A stretch of DNA of 64,000 nt from AP-15 sp963772295 (GCA_963772295.1 CAVYWO010000007.1:1-64000); one strand, 5' to 3'. Numbered from the stretch's first letter, positions 44,590 through 53,690 are shown. Notes: generated from the sequence alone by a model not told the origin. Made by a program: numbers and translations.

Positions 44590-44800
44590 CTGAATGCGGT
44601 TAAACTGGACCCAGAGCTCGTTATCCGTCCCAACGAATACCGCCCGGGGCACGGGCTTCGCGGCCGCTTGCCCAACGGGGAGCAATGCAACCGCCTCGTC
44701 ACCCTTGGCTGTGCGCACAAATGTTCGCTACGATCAAGCATGCGGGCACGATCGCGAGCGTCCACTGCTTGCCGGTATTCGAGCCACAGCCTCGAATCAT
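44590..44800 (-). pseudogene. third ELWxxDGT-family gene, N-terminal remnant
   Basis: ATG 44800 opens IRGCGSNTGKQWTLAIVPAC then LIVANICAHSQG, matching the N-termini of the two intact paralogues. One base later in frame it would continue as EAVALLPVGQAAAKPVPRAV and FVGTDNELWV, the start of the first repeat, then stop making sense. A frameshift plus truncation leaves only about 70 codons. Confidence 0.7.
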
Positions 44801-44879
44801 CTAAACATTCTCTGAATGCTTACACTCGAAAGTACCACCCACTAAAGATAGCACAAATGCTGATAAAAATCAAACGATC

Positions 44880-45800
44880 GGTTGGGTAAGAGGCCGACCG
44901 AAAATTAATTGAATTATTTCAGCTTGTTGTGGTACGATGGTTGTGCTAACCAATCAACGGGGGCACAACGTGTGGACTAAAATCACTCGACCGAAGTATG
45001 AGCGTGCGGGACAGCGTTACTTAAGCGCCCTGACCGATGCCGAGTGGGCGCTGATCGAACCCCACATGCCGGCTGTCAAGTATCTGGGGCGGCCGCGCGG
45101 CACCGATTTGCGCGCTGTTGTCGATGCCATTCTGTATATGGCGCGGACCGGCTGTCAGTGGCGCCTGCTGCCGAAGGACTTTCCGCCATTCACCACCGTG
45201 CAAGGCTACTTTTACGATTGGCGGGACAGTGGTTTGTTCGAGCGGATCAACTTCGAACTGTTGCTCGAAGTGCGCGAAGCCGCTGGTCGGGAGGCGAGCC
45301 CCTCGGCCGGGTGTTATCGATAGCCAATCGGTCAAGACCACCGCAAAGCGGCGGGCCGCGCGGCTACGACGCGGCCAAGAAAGTCAAGGGCCGCAAGCGG
45401 CATATCGTGACCGATACCACTGGCCTGATGGTCGGAGCCGCGATCCACCCCGCCGATGTGCAAGACCGCGATGGGGCACCACTCGTTGTCGAAGCCATCC
45501 ACGACTTTTTCCCATGGCTGCGCCACCTCTTCGCCGACAGCGCCTATTCTCGGGGCAAACTTTTGGAAGCACTCGCCAAATTCGGCCGCTGGAGCATCGA
45601 AATCGTCAAGCGCATGACCGACACCGTCGGCTTCGAAGTCCTCCCGCGCCGCTGGGTCGTCGAACGCACCCTTGCTTGGCTCAATCGCAACCGGCGCCTC
45701 GCCAAAGACTTCGAAGCCTCCATCGCCAGCGCCCAGGCCTGGATCTATATCGCTTCCGTTCAGCTTCTCATTAGACGTCTAGCATGCCCCTAACTCAACC
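44880..45800. mobile_element. IS5-family insertion sequence
   Basis: About 920 bp. Imperfect terminal inverted repeats GGTTGGGTAAGAGGC (44880-44894) and GGTTGAGTTAGGGGC (comp. 45786-45800), 12 of 15 identical, enclose the transposase frames. No clear target duplication was seen. Confidence 0.7.
44937..45793 (+). pseudogene. IS5-family (IS427-like) transposase in several frames
   Basis: Frame 1 (44937-45323): AGQRYLSALTDAEWALIEPH, AVVDAILYMARTGCQWRLLP and the DWRDSGLFERIN region. A middle piece GVIDSQSVKTTA with the first catalytic Asp is in another frame near 45310-45345. Frame 3 to 45793: GYDAAKKVKGRKRHIVTDTT, LFADSAYSRGKLLEAL (second Asp) and RRWVVERTLAWLNRNRRLAK (catalytic Glu). IS427-group elements use one programmed frameshift; two shifts here suggest the copy is defective or mis-sequenced. 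Confidence 0.85.
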
Positions 45801-46143
45801 ATTCCGATTAAGATTCGGACACTAAGACGTAGAGTTCCTATCGCCCTCCAATCCACCTTCGCTGAGCACGCTCACCGCGTCGAGGTTCTGGCGGCGACCT
45901 CGATCACGCCGTGAAGACGGCCGAAGCCAAGGCCACCATCCGGGCCGCACACGGACCAAGATCGGGCGCCTTTGGGCCTATGCTCGCGAACCGCGCGGTT
46001 GCGCCGCGACCAGATAAGGGGGCACCGATGTCACCGCGCCGGCCGTCGGTACGGGACGCCTTCGCCTTGCGGTGGGTTGGCCGGCATGACGAACGACCGG
46101 GAACAGGATTTGTTTGGCGATTTGCCGCCGATCAAGTCGACTA
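45801..46143. other. 343-bp gap with a possible IS66 scrap
   Basis: About 45955-46005 encodes RTRTKIGRLWAYAR, resembling a short piece of an IS66 TnpC transposase. The rest has no recognisable feature. Confidence 0.3.
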
Positions 46144-46560
46144 CTACATGTGGTTGACGGTGATGATTTTCATCGACCCGCGGATCTCATTCATCCAGAT
46201 CTCGCCGTTGCCGATCATGACGCCCTGGTCGCGGGAGAACAGATTGTCGGCCTTGGCGGCTGCAATGGCGGCTTTGACTTCGTGAGTGAAGACCCGCGCG
46301 TAATTGGCGCGCAGGGCAGGGGCATTGATGTAGGTCTTGGAGTCGACGGTTATCGGGTACTTGACCATTGCCGCGACGGCCGCGCGATCGTCGGCGGCCA
46401 CGGCCTGCTTCAGCCGGGCGAGGAAATGAATGACGTGCGCCGGATCGGAGATGCCAGCCGCGGCATATGGATTATCCGCTAGTAGGGCGGGCCCGGAGGT
46501 GACCAAGAATCCCGACGTGACCAAAAACGACAGAGCGATCAGGGCGAGGGCTGCGCGCAT
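46144..46560 (-). CDS. small exported protein of unknown function
   Basis: 138 residues; signal peptide (ALALIALSFLVTSGFLVTSG). The mature part is helical (ARLKQAVAADDRAAVAAMVK, YPITV, TYINAPALRANYARVF) with an IGNGEIWMNEIRG turn near the end, a pattern found in NTF2-like small periplasmic proteins. Standalone gene between the IS and the integrase remnant. Confidence 0.6.
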   Translation of the reverse strand: MRAALALIALSFLVTSGFLVTSGPALLADNPYAAAGISDPAHVIHFLARLKQAVAADDRAAVAAMVKYPITVDSKTYINAPALRANYARVFTHEVKAAIAAAKADNLFSRDQGVMIGNGEIWMNEIRGSMKIITVNHM

Positions 46561-46735
46561 CGGAGTCGCCTTGAAGTGGGGAGCCTCTCCGTTTAGTAGC
46601 AGAAACGCCCGGAATCGCCACCCGCTCGCATTACTGCTGTGCTTCTTTCCGTGCGCTCTGGATTGATCGACGGACGCCGCGTGCCGTGAGGGATCAATCC
46701 GGTGGTTGCCGTATCGGCAGCACCCTTCCTGCGCC

Positions 46736-47708
46736 TTAAGCGCAGAACCCGGCCCATTCGTCCATCAATCGACACCGCTTCTCGAACAGGTCGCCGCGCC
46801 GATACGCCGCCTCGACCTTGCTGTTGATCGTGTGCGCCAGCGCCATCTCGACCACCTCGCTCGGGTAGTTCGTACGCTCGGCGGCCCAATCGCGGAATGT
46901 CGAGCGAAAGCCGTGGGCGGTCAGGTCCGAACGGCCCATGCGCTCAAGCAACGCCAGCATTGCCATATTGCTGAGCGGTTTGTTGCGCTTCCCGCCGGGG
47001 AACAGGAACGCGCCGCCGTGCTCCTGCTGCATCTTCTCGACGATCGCCACTGCCGGTGCCGACAACGGGACGCGGTGCTCCTTGCTCCCCTTCATGCGCC
47101 CGGCCGGGACGATCCAAACCTTGTCCTTGATCTCGGCCGGCGCGCGCTGTCGCCCAATCGATCACGGCCTCGATCCGCCCGCGAAGCCGCGCCGCGGTCT
47201 CCGGCTTCTTCGACCAAAGCGGCTCGATGATCCTCATCACCAAAGCGGTATCGATGCTCTGGGCCGGTAGGGCGCCGACGATCGGCTCGGCATAGGTCTT
47301 GACGGTGGTGCTCCATTGCGCCGCATGCTTGGCGTTGCGCCAGCCAGCGCGGTGCGCCCCGATGTACTGCTCGGTGCATTCCTTGAAAGTCAGCGATTTG
47401 GCAGTGTCGAGGGAGACCTTGGCACGCTCGCTCCGCCGCGCCTCGATCGGGTCTATGCCCGCGTAGGTGAGCCCCCGGCATTCTGCCGCCTTGATCCGGG
47501 CCTCGGCCAAGCCGAAGGTCGAGAGCGAGCCCAGGCCCATCTCTCGGGCCCGGCCGCGAAGCTTGAACCGGCATATCCAGGATTTCGCGACGTTGGCGTC
47601 GCCGTCGCCGGTCACTTGCAGATAGAGGCCGGCGCCGTCGGCGTACATGCCAGGCGTTTTCGTCCTCAGAACCTTGAGCGCGGTGAGCCTACCCACAAAT
47701 TGCGCCAT
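46736..47708 (-). pseudogene. P4-type tyrosine integrase with internal deletion
   Basis: N-terminal DUF4102 arm-binding domain (LTALKVLRTKTPGMYADGAG, LYLQVTGDG) and core-binding domain (TFKECTEQYIGAHRAGWRNA) run from ATG 47708 to IDWATAR near 47150; the rest is in another frame: EIKDKVWIVPAGRMKGSKEH, LTAHGFRSTFRDWAAERTNY, ALAH and AAYRRGDL with the catalytic Tyr. About 75 residues containing the first catalytic Arg are missing at the junction, so the recombinase is dead. It lies 163 bases from the 3' end of tRNA-Ser, its presumed target. Confidence 0.85.
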
Positions 47709-47870
47709 GTCCGCCCAACCGGTGGTACCCACAACTCCACCCACGCCGCTAACGCACTTACCCACACGTTCGGGCGAACGCGAACGGACGTCGTGCGCGG
47801 ATGATACTCGAATTTCGCCAGTTTTTCAACGCATTCGACGATAACGGCGAACAGTCTCGAACGGCAGGTT

Positions 47871-47962
<92 letters not shown>

Positions 47963-48231
47963 GAGGAAGCGGCGGCAATGAGTTAGCCGCTCGGGTCCGA
48001 GAACGCAAGCGGACCGTTGGCCTCAATTGCCCCTGCACCCTCCGAGATCCCCGGCGCGTCAAGGTGTCCGCCCGGGTGCTTTCAGGGGTGCCGCCTGCGG
48101 CGAGAATGGGTAGGGTCATCGGCGACAATCGTGCCGGAGAAGCTGGGAAGGGTCTCGTCGATAAGGTCGAAGGTCATAATCGGGTGATGTATGGTAGCGG
48201 CAGGAACAACACGATCGAAGCGGGAGGAAAG

Positions 48232-48705
48232 ATGTTAGAAGGCTTCAAGCAATTCATACTGCGGGGCAACGTCCTCGATCTCGCCGTCGCCGTGGTCATG
48301 GGCGCGGCCTTTGGCGCGGTCGTGACCGCACTGGTGAAAGATTTGATCACGCCGTTCATCGCCGCCATCGTCGCAAAGCCCGATTTCGCGGCAATCGCTT
48401 TCACCGTCAATGGGAGCAAATTTCCGGTCGGCGATTTCATCAATGCGCTGGTCTCGTTCATCCTGATCGGTGCCGCCGTGTATTTCTTCATCGTTCTGCC
48501 GGTAAACGCACTTCTAGCGCGGATGCGGCGCGGCGAAGTCGCCCCCGACCCGACCACCAAGAAATGCCCGGAGTGTCTGAGCGACGTGCCGATAGCGGCG
48601 CGGCGGTGCGCGTTTTGTACCTCGCCCTTCGGCGAGGCCACCCCTCATGTTGATCCGGCGGCACCGGACCGACCGTTGATCTCTGGCGCGCCGCCAGCCG
48701 GCTGA
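48232..48705 (+). CDS. mscL: MscL large-conductance mechanosensitive channel with C-terminal CxxC pairs
   Basis: 157 residues. Standard MscL: FKQFILRGNVLDLAVAVVMG (TM1 with the gate region), VKDLITPFIAAI, periplasmic loop, FINALVSFILIGAAVYFFIV (TM2). The C-terminus carries two CxxC motifs, KKCPECLSDVP and RRCAFCTSPFG, a zinc-ribbon-like extension found in some alphaproteobacterial MscL but not in E. coli. GGGAGGAAAG ribosome site before ATG 48232. Opens under membrane tension to release solutes in osmotic downshock. Confidence 0.95.
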   Translation: MLEGFKQFILRGNVLDLAVAVVMGAAFGAVVTALVKDLITPFIAAIVAKPDFAAIAFTVNGSKFPVGDFINALVSFILIGAAVYFFIVLPVNALLARMRRGEVAPDPTTKKCPECLSDVPIAARRCAFCTSPFGEATPHVDPAAPDRPLISGAPPAG

Positions 48706-49030
48706 TCCGCACCGGCACGCTGCCGACGCCGAGAGCGGGCCCAACAAGCTGCGCATGCGCTGGCGTCGCCGCCAGCAGGCGGGGCAAGGGATGGCGAGGC
48801 GGATCAGCATGCCGACACGAACAGAACGGGTGGCGTCAATCAGGGAGCGGCATCGGCGGAGCAACAGGGCCGGTCTCTGCGGCGCCAGCGCTCGATCGCG
48901 CCGCTTTGCATCAAGCGGTTTGTACATGGCCGCCAACCGATGCCGCCTCTATGACGGCCGATCGCGCCGACGCGACATCCGCCCCGGCGCGATCAAGGGA
49001 GTCCGATCGGACCCGATCAACCGTGATGGT
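48706..49030. other. 325-bp gap, no gene seen
   Basis: No recognisable coding or RNA feature. Confidence 0.35.
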
Positions 49031-49032
49031 TG

Positions 49033-49165
49033 CTCAACAGGCGGTGCAAGGTTTCCTGGTCCAGCATCGCATTTGTCGATGGGCGAGTCGGGCCCGCGAC
49101 GCAAGCCGCAGTCCGCCACTTCCAGCAACAGAACGGGCTCACGGATTCGGCCGGTAACATTCAGA
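49033..49165 (+). pseudogene. fragment of a peptidoglycan-binding domain
   Basis: Encodes VQGFLVQHR in one frame and then FVDGRVGPATQAAVRHFQQQ NGLT in the next, the PG_binding_1 helical repeat, with a one-base shift between them. Remnant of a phage lysin or hydrolase. Confidence 0.5.
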
Positions 49166-49357
49166 GCGAGGCAATGCGGGGGTCAGTTTTTCATGTCGCC
49201 CGACACCCACGGACGGGAGGCAACGGCTTCCCGACCGAATTGCGGCAGCGTCAGCCGACCGGCACATCCGCTTGACGGGCGGAACCGTCAACGCCGAACG
49301 TTGCTGAGAACAGCAATGGCATGGCGATCCTTGCGGTCGGAGCGATCGCTGACGCCC

Positions 49358-49600
49358 GCCATAAACCGTTCATCCCTTCGCCACTCGCACGCGATGCAAC
49401 TCTTGCCTCCCAAGGTTGCGCAAGAAAGGCTCGGCCATTCGGCGATCGGTAGCACGCTCGACCTTTACAGCGACGTCACGGCCAGGATGCAGGAAGACGC
49501 GGCGGCCCGTATCGAAGCGGCCTTCCCTGGTGCTATAAGGGCGTCGGGCAATCCGTTGGCGCGCAGACCGAGTAGCACCGCGAATACACCAAGCCATTGA
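49358..49600 (+). pseudogene. C-terminal fragment of a tyrosine recombinase
   Basis: RHSHAMQLLPPKVAQERLGH and SAIGSTLDLYSDVTARMQED contain the HxxR-like, second His and catalytic Tyr region of a phage-type integrase; upstream parts are absent. It ends only five bases before tRNA-Thr. Confidence 0.65.
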
Positions 49601-49604
49601 TCTT

Positions 49605-49676
49605 GCCGGGTTAGCACAGAGGCAGTGCAGCGGTTTTGTAAACCGAAGGTCGGGGGTTCGAATCCCTCACCCGGCA
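49605..49676 (+). tRNA. tRNA-Thr (UGU)
   Basis: 72 nt, CCA not encoded (ACCG follows). Acceptor GCCGGGT/ACCCGGC, D-arm GCAC/GTGC, anticodon loop TTTGTAA (UGU), T-arm GGGGG-TTCGAAT-CCCTC. Confidence 0.93.
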
Positions 49677-49728
49677 CCGCCGGACGGCGCCGCCTGTGGC
49701 CGGCACAGTCCCGGGAGGAGAAAGGGCG

Positions 49729-50982
49729 ATGCTGACCGCGGAAATCTGGCCGGTCCTCGACTACAGCCGGGTGCCGTACCGCGTCTATCACGACCCCGAG
49801 ATCTACGCGCGCGAGCAGCGGCATATCTTCCAAGGCCCGACCTGGAGCTTTCTCGCGCTCGAAGCCGAGATCCCAAACCCGGGCGATTTCCGCGCCACCT
49901 GGGTCGGCGAGACGCCGGTTGTCGTCGACCGCGACGAAGCCGGCGCGGTCAAGGCCTTCGTCAACCGCTGCGCCCATCGCGGCGCCCTGGTGCGGCGCGA
50001 GCTGTCGGGCAGCGCCAAGAACCACACCTGCGTCTATCACCAGTGGTGCTATGGGCTCGACGGCGCGCTCAACGCGATCCCGTTCCGCCGCGGCATCCGC
50101 GGCAAGGGCGGGTTTGATCCGGGCTTCGCGATGGCGGCGCACGGCCTGCGTCCGCTGCGGGTCGGCCTCGTCGACGGCCTCGTCTTCGGCACCCTCGCCG
50201 ATGACGCCGAGCCGATCGAGGAGTATCTCGGTGCGCCGGTCCGGCGCGAGCTGCGCCGGCTCTTCGACCGGCCGGTGCAGGTTCTCGGCTACAACCGCCA
50301 GCGGATCCGCGGCAACTGGAAGCTCTATGCCGAGAACACCCGCGACAATTACCATGCGAGCCTGTTGCACGAATTTCTGGTGACCTTCGGGCTCGACCGT
50401 TCGACCCAAACGGGCGGGGTCACGATGGACCCGCGCCACCGCCACAACATCACCTGGGCCGAGGCCGACAGCGACCGCGAGGAATTCGCCCGCGCCGCCT
50501 ATGCCGATGCGCGGGTGCGCAGCAACTACCTGAGATTGCAGGAAGAGGAGCTCGTCGCCTTCCGCCGCGAACGCGGCGACCAGCGGCACCTCGCGGTCAC
50601 CTCGGTCTTTCCCGGCGCGGTCTTCGTGCAGATCTCGAACAGCTTGGCGATCCGCCAGATCCGGCCGCGCGGCGTCGACGAGGTCGAGGTGTTCCAGACG
50701 ATGCTCGGCTATGCCGACGACCCGCCGGAAATGATCCGTCACCGGCTGCGCCAGGCCAACCTCGTCGGACCGGCCGGGCTCGTCTCGATGGAGGATGGCG
50801 AGGCGATCGAGATTGCCCACCGCGCCACGCGCCCCGACCCGGACCGGACCAGCGTCATCGAACTCGGCGGCGGCGGCGTCATCTCCGACCGCGATTACCG
50901 GGTCACCGACGTGCCGCTGCGCGGCTTCTGGTCCTATTGGGCGGAGCTGCTGGGGATCGAGCCCGAGGGCGCGGTGCGATGA
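49729..50982 (+). CDS. Rieske non-haem iron oxygenase, alpha subunit
   Basis: 417 residues. N-terminal Rieske domain binds a 2Fe-2S cluster via NRCAHRGAL and CVYHQWCYG (CxH...CxxH). The C-terminal catalytic domain carries the mononuclear-iron motif in NWKLYAENTRDNYHASLLH (Asn/Asp bridge, two His). Layout fits ring-hydroxylating dioxygenases of the benzoate/anthranilate/salicylate group. GGAGGAG precedes ATG 49729. The beta subunit gene overlaps by four bases (ATGA). No ferredoxin or reductase gene is next to it. Specific aromatic substrate unknown. Confidence 0.9.
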   Translation: MLTAEIWPVLDYSRVPYRVYHDPEIYAREQRHIFQGPTWSFLALEAEIPNPGDFRATWVGETPVVVDRDEAGAVKAFVNRCAHRGALVRRELSGSAKNHTCVYHQWCYGLDGALNAIPFRRGIRGKGGFDPGFAMAAHGLRPLRVGLVDGLVFGTLADDAEPIEEYLGAPVRRELRRLFDRPVQVLGYNRQRIRGNWKLYAENTRDNYHASLLHEFLVTFGLDRSTQTGGVTMDPRHRHNITWAEADSDREEFARAAYADARVRSNYLRLQEEELVAFRRERGDQRHLAVTSVFPGAVFVQISNSLAIRQIRPRGVDEVEVFQTMLGYADDPPEMIRHRLRQANLVGPAGLVSMEDGEAIEIAHRATRPDPDRTSVIELGGGGVISDRDYRVTDVPLRGFWSYWAELLGIEPEGAVR

Positions 50983-51446
50983 CCGCCGACCGGATCGCCG
51001 TGCTCGACCTCCTCGCCGAATACGGTGCGCTGCTCGATCAAGCGCAATACGACGCCTGGCTCGGTCTCTTTGCCGAAGCCTGCCGCTACCGGGTCGTGCC
51101 GCGCGAGAATTGGGACCGCGGCCTGCCGGCGGCGCTGATCCTTTGCGACAGCCGGGCGATGCTCGAAGACCGCATCATGGCCCTGCGCGAGGCCAACAAA
51201 TACAACATCCATACCGACCGCCATCTGATCGGGCTGCCGCGCAGCCTGCCGTCGGACGGCGACGGGCTCGCGATCGAGGCGCCGTTCGCCGTCTACCAGA
51301 CCGACCAAGAAGGCGAAACCCGGCTCTTTGCCACCGGCCTCTACCGCGACCGGCTCGAACGCAGCGGCTCCGGTCTGAAGATCCAAGACAAGTTCATCCT
51401 GCTCGACAGCTTCGCGGTCCCGAGCCTGCTCGCCACCCCGCTCTGA
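50979..51446 (+). CDS. ring-hydroxylating dioxygenase beta subunit
   Basis: 155 residues of the SnoaL/NTF2-like small subunit: RIAVLDLLAEYGALLDQAQY, DAWLGLFAEACRYRVVPREN, DRHLIGLPRSLP. It has no cofactor; it stabilises the alpha3beta3 hexamer. Translationally coupled to the alpha subunit. Confidence 0.88.
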   Translation: MTADRIAVLDLLAEYGALLDQAQYDAWLGLFAEACRYRVVPRENWDRGLPAALILCDSRAMLEDRIMALREANKYNIHTDRHLIGLPRSLPSDGDGLAIEAPFAVYQTDQEGETRLFATGLYRDRLERSGSGLKIQDKFILLDSFAVPSLLATPL

Positions 51447-51473
51447 TCCCTGGACGGGCCGACCTTCGACGCC

Positions 51474-51911
51474 TCACGCCTGCGCGGTATAGGCGCGGCC
51501 GGGCGGATAGCGCTCGAACTTTGGCAGGTCGGGGTTCATGTGGTCCCAGGGCTGCGCACTTCCGACAAAGATGTCGGCTTCCGGGCGAAATTCGCTCGGG
51601 TCGTCGAGGCTGCCGACCCTGAGCCCGACGATGTCGGGCCGCGACGAAACCCGGATGAACAAGGGTGCGCCGCAATCGCCGCAGAACGCCCGCGTCACCC
51701 GGTTGCCGGCGTCGCTGGTGCTGAGGTAAAGCCGGGGCTCGCCGAGGATGACGCGGAAGCCGGCGGCCGGCACCCGCATCGCCGCGACATAGGCGCTGCC
51801 GCTCTGCCGCTGGCAGTCGCGGCAATGGCACAGCAGCGAAAACAGCGGCTCTCCCGCCAACTCGTAGCGGATCCTGCGGCAGAGACAGCCGCCGGTCCTG
51901 GTCTTGCTCAT
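51474..51911 (-). CDS. GFA/CENP-V-type zinc protein
   Basis: 145 residues of the glutathione-dependent formaldehyde-activating-like family. Zinc ligands: TGGCLCRRIRYE, CHCRDCQRQSGSAY and FCGDCGAPLF. Members may help glutathione-adduct chemistry but most have no proven activity. Convergent with the oxygenase beta gene. Confidence 0.9.
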   Translation of the reverse strand: MSKTRTGGCLCRRIRYELAGEPLFSLLCHCRDCQRQSGSAYVAAMRVPAAGFRVILGEPRLYLSTSDAGNRVTRAFCGDCGAPLFIRVSSRPDIVGLRVGSLDDPSEFRPEADIFVGSAQPWDHMNPDLPKFERYPPGRAYTAQA

Positions 51912-51922
51912 CGTCAAGCCTC

Positions 51923-52190
51923 TTGCCATTGATGACGGAATTTGAGGCGGATGGTAAGCGCGTCTTGGTTGCCGGCGCTACCGGTTCGGTGGCGGGGCTG
52001 ACGCGCTCCCCGGTAAAGGCGGAGGCCATCCGCCGCGCCGGCGGCGAGGCGGCGGTCGGCGATGCGCTCAACCGCGCCGCCATCGTGGCGGCGGTGGCCG
52101 GCGGCCGGCCGGAGGTGATCGTGCACGAGATGACCTCGCTGCGCGCCGCGAATGATCTGCGGCGGGTCGACCGGGCGTTTGCCTTACCAA
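51923..52190 (+). pseudogene. NAD-dependent epimerase/NmrA-type fragment
   Basis: KRVLVAGATGSVAGLTRSPV then KAEAIRRAGGEAAVGDALNR. The Rossmann glycine motif is followed at once by strand 2, so about 20 residues are deleted, and the protein stops being recognisable after VIVHEMTSLRAAND. A truncated copy with an internal deletion. Confidence 0.6.
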
Positions 52191-52268
52191 TCGGCTGCGG
52201 GGACGCCGGGTGCGGTATGGCGCGCGGCGATGAACGGGCCACCCTCGCCCGGCGGCACGAAGCCCAGA
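52190..52268 (-). pseudogene. thiolase fragment (piece 1 of a shattered copy)
   Basis: Encodes NLGFVPPGEGGPFIAARHTA PGVP, almost identical to part of the intact thiolase at 61901-63112. It stops where that gene carries its palindromic insertion. Confidence 0.75.
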
Positions 52269-52293
52269 TTGGTAACAGCGAGACGATCGAAGG

Positions 52294-52563
52294 TTAGCGA
52301 TTGCCCAGGTGAGCGTTCATGTATGCCCGAAGAATAGCGTTGATGCGCGTTTGGTAGCCGCGTTCGCTGCGGAACCATTCGAGAAGGTCGGCGTCTAACC
52401 GCATCGTTACCGTCTCCTTCTGTCTCGGCATGACCACGCGCGCGTCTCTCCAGAACTCCTCGTCGGTCGGCTTTCCATCGGGATCGTCGATGATCGCGGC
52501 GTGGATCTCCTCGTTGGTCAACGAGCGAAGGCGTCGCCAATCGGTTTTGGGCTCAGTCGTCAC
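52294..52563 (-). CDS. orphan BrnA-type antitoxin
   Basis: 89 residues. KTDWRRLRSLTNEEIHAAII, then the ribbon-helix-helix region VTMRLDADLLEWFRSERGYQ and TRINAILRAYM. BrnA normally follows a brnT toxin gene; here the upstream DNA is a thiolase scrap and no toxin is present, so it is an orphan (perhaps an anti-addiction relic). The GTG start lies at the junction with the scrap, so the original start may have been lost. Confidence 0.8.
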   Translation of the reverse strand: MTTEPKTDWRRLRSLTNEEIHAAIIDDPDGKPTDEEFWRDARVVMPRQKETVTMRLDADLLEWFRSERGYQTRINAILRAYMNAHLGNR

Positions 52564-52735
52564 AGCGCATTATCTCGGCATCACCCCAAATGGGTCGACG
52601 GCACCGCGGTCGGCGTCCCCGGGACGGCCCGCCAGGGCCGGCCGCCCGGGGATCGTTCATGATCCATGCGCGCCACGCCGCGGCGGCGATCGCTGCCGGC
52701 CTCTGCGAGTGGGTCGCGCTGCTTGAAGTCTCTTC
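52558..52735 (+). pseudogene. thiolase fragment (piece 2 of a shattered copy)
   Basis: Encodes VTAHYLGITP, then after one missing base KWVDGTAVG, then, beyond a palindromic insertion, SFMIHARHAAAAIAAGLCE, matching residues about 62-100 of the intact thiolase. Opposite orientation to piece 1, so the copy was also rearranged. Confidence 0.75.
52616..52664. repeat. palindromic element inside the thiolase fragment
   Basis: GTCCCCGGGACGGCCC ... GGCCGCCCGGGGA arms around a CGCCAGGG centre. Inserted between codons for GTAVG and SFM of the thiolase remnant. Shares its arms with 62099-62168 and its centre with 28046-28089. Confidence 0.6.
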
Positions 52736-52915
52736 ATGCCCAGCCGACCCTGGCCCGCGAAGATGCAAAGGCGGGACGGCGAAGATTGGCGCGGGTTGAA
52801 AAGCCGTCACTCGCATACCTCAACTTCTGCGTGCGCGGGTGCAGTTTACGCGCCTGGACACCCCGGTGCTTCGAAGCGTAATCGTTGCCCGCGGCTGCTG
52901 TTGCGGACGACTTTT

Positions 52916-53228
52916 ATGGATGTGTCGGCATGGCTGCCCGGGCTGGGCCTTGAACGTTACGCGCCGGCTTTTCGCGACAACGACATCAACGCAGAAATTT
53001 TGCCCGAGCGGACGGCTGAGGATTTGATCGGCCTGGGCGTCACGTCGATCGGACACCGCCGCAAGCTGCTCGCGGCGATCGCCGCATTGCGCGGAGCTGC
53101 GGCGGCCTCGGCGGCGGCTCCCCTTCCGACGGAAGCGGCCGGCTCGGCGGCGGAGCGAAGGCAGCTGACGGTGATGTTCTGCGACCTGGTCGGCTCGACC
53201 GCGCTGTCGGCGAGGCTCGATCCCGCTC
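52916..53228 (+). pseudogene. SAM-cyclase regulator, N-terminal stump (copy 3)
   Basis: About 104 codons: SAM domain (WLPGLGLERYAPAFRDNDIN, GVTSIGHRRKLLAAIAALRG) and the first cyclase strand LTVMFCDLVGSTALSARLDP, then homology stops abruptly. Same architecture as copies at 9070-12417 and 58178-61524. Confidence 0.8.
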
Positions 53229-53690
53229 GACACCAGCCGGTTTTGCCTGCCGCCGCAGCCGGGCAAGCAGCCGACGCTGTTCAGACACGGCGCATCGGCA
53301 GCCCGACACGCCGCACGTGAGCGAACACGGTCACGTGTCCGCCGCAAGCGGTCCTTTGGTGCTTGTTGTGCGGGTGCGCGTGATCCAAAATCATCGCCCC
53401 GCATTGGCGGACCAACCCCGTCATTCGAAGGGAGAACGCCGTGATGGATCGACGCGAATTCCTGACTATTCTCGGCGGCGTCGTCGCTGCGGCCGGCGCC
53501 GCCGATGCGAGGGTACACGCCGCCGTTGCCGCCGACATGGCATCGCATGCCGCCAAGCACGGCGCCGCCGAAAAGCTCTATATCTTCTTCACCGCAGACG
53601 AGGTTGCCTTCGTCAGGGCGGCGGTCGCCCGCCTGATCCCGGCCGATGAACTGGGCCCGGGGGCGTTGGAAGCAGACGTTCCCTATTTCA

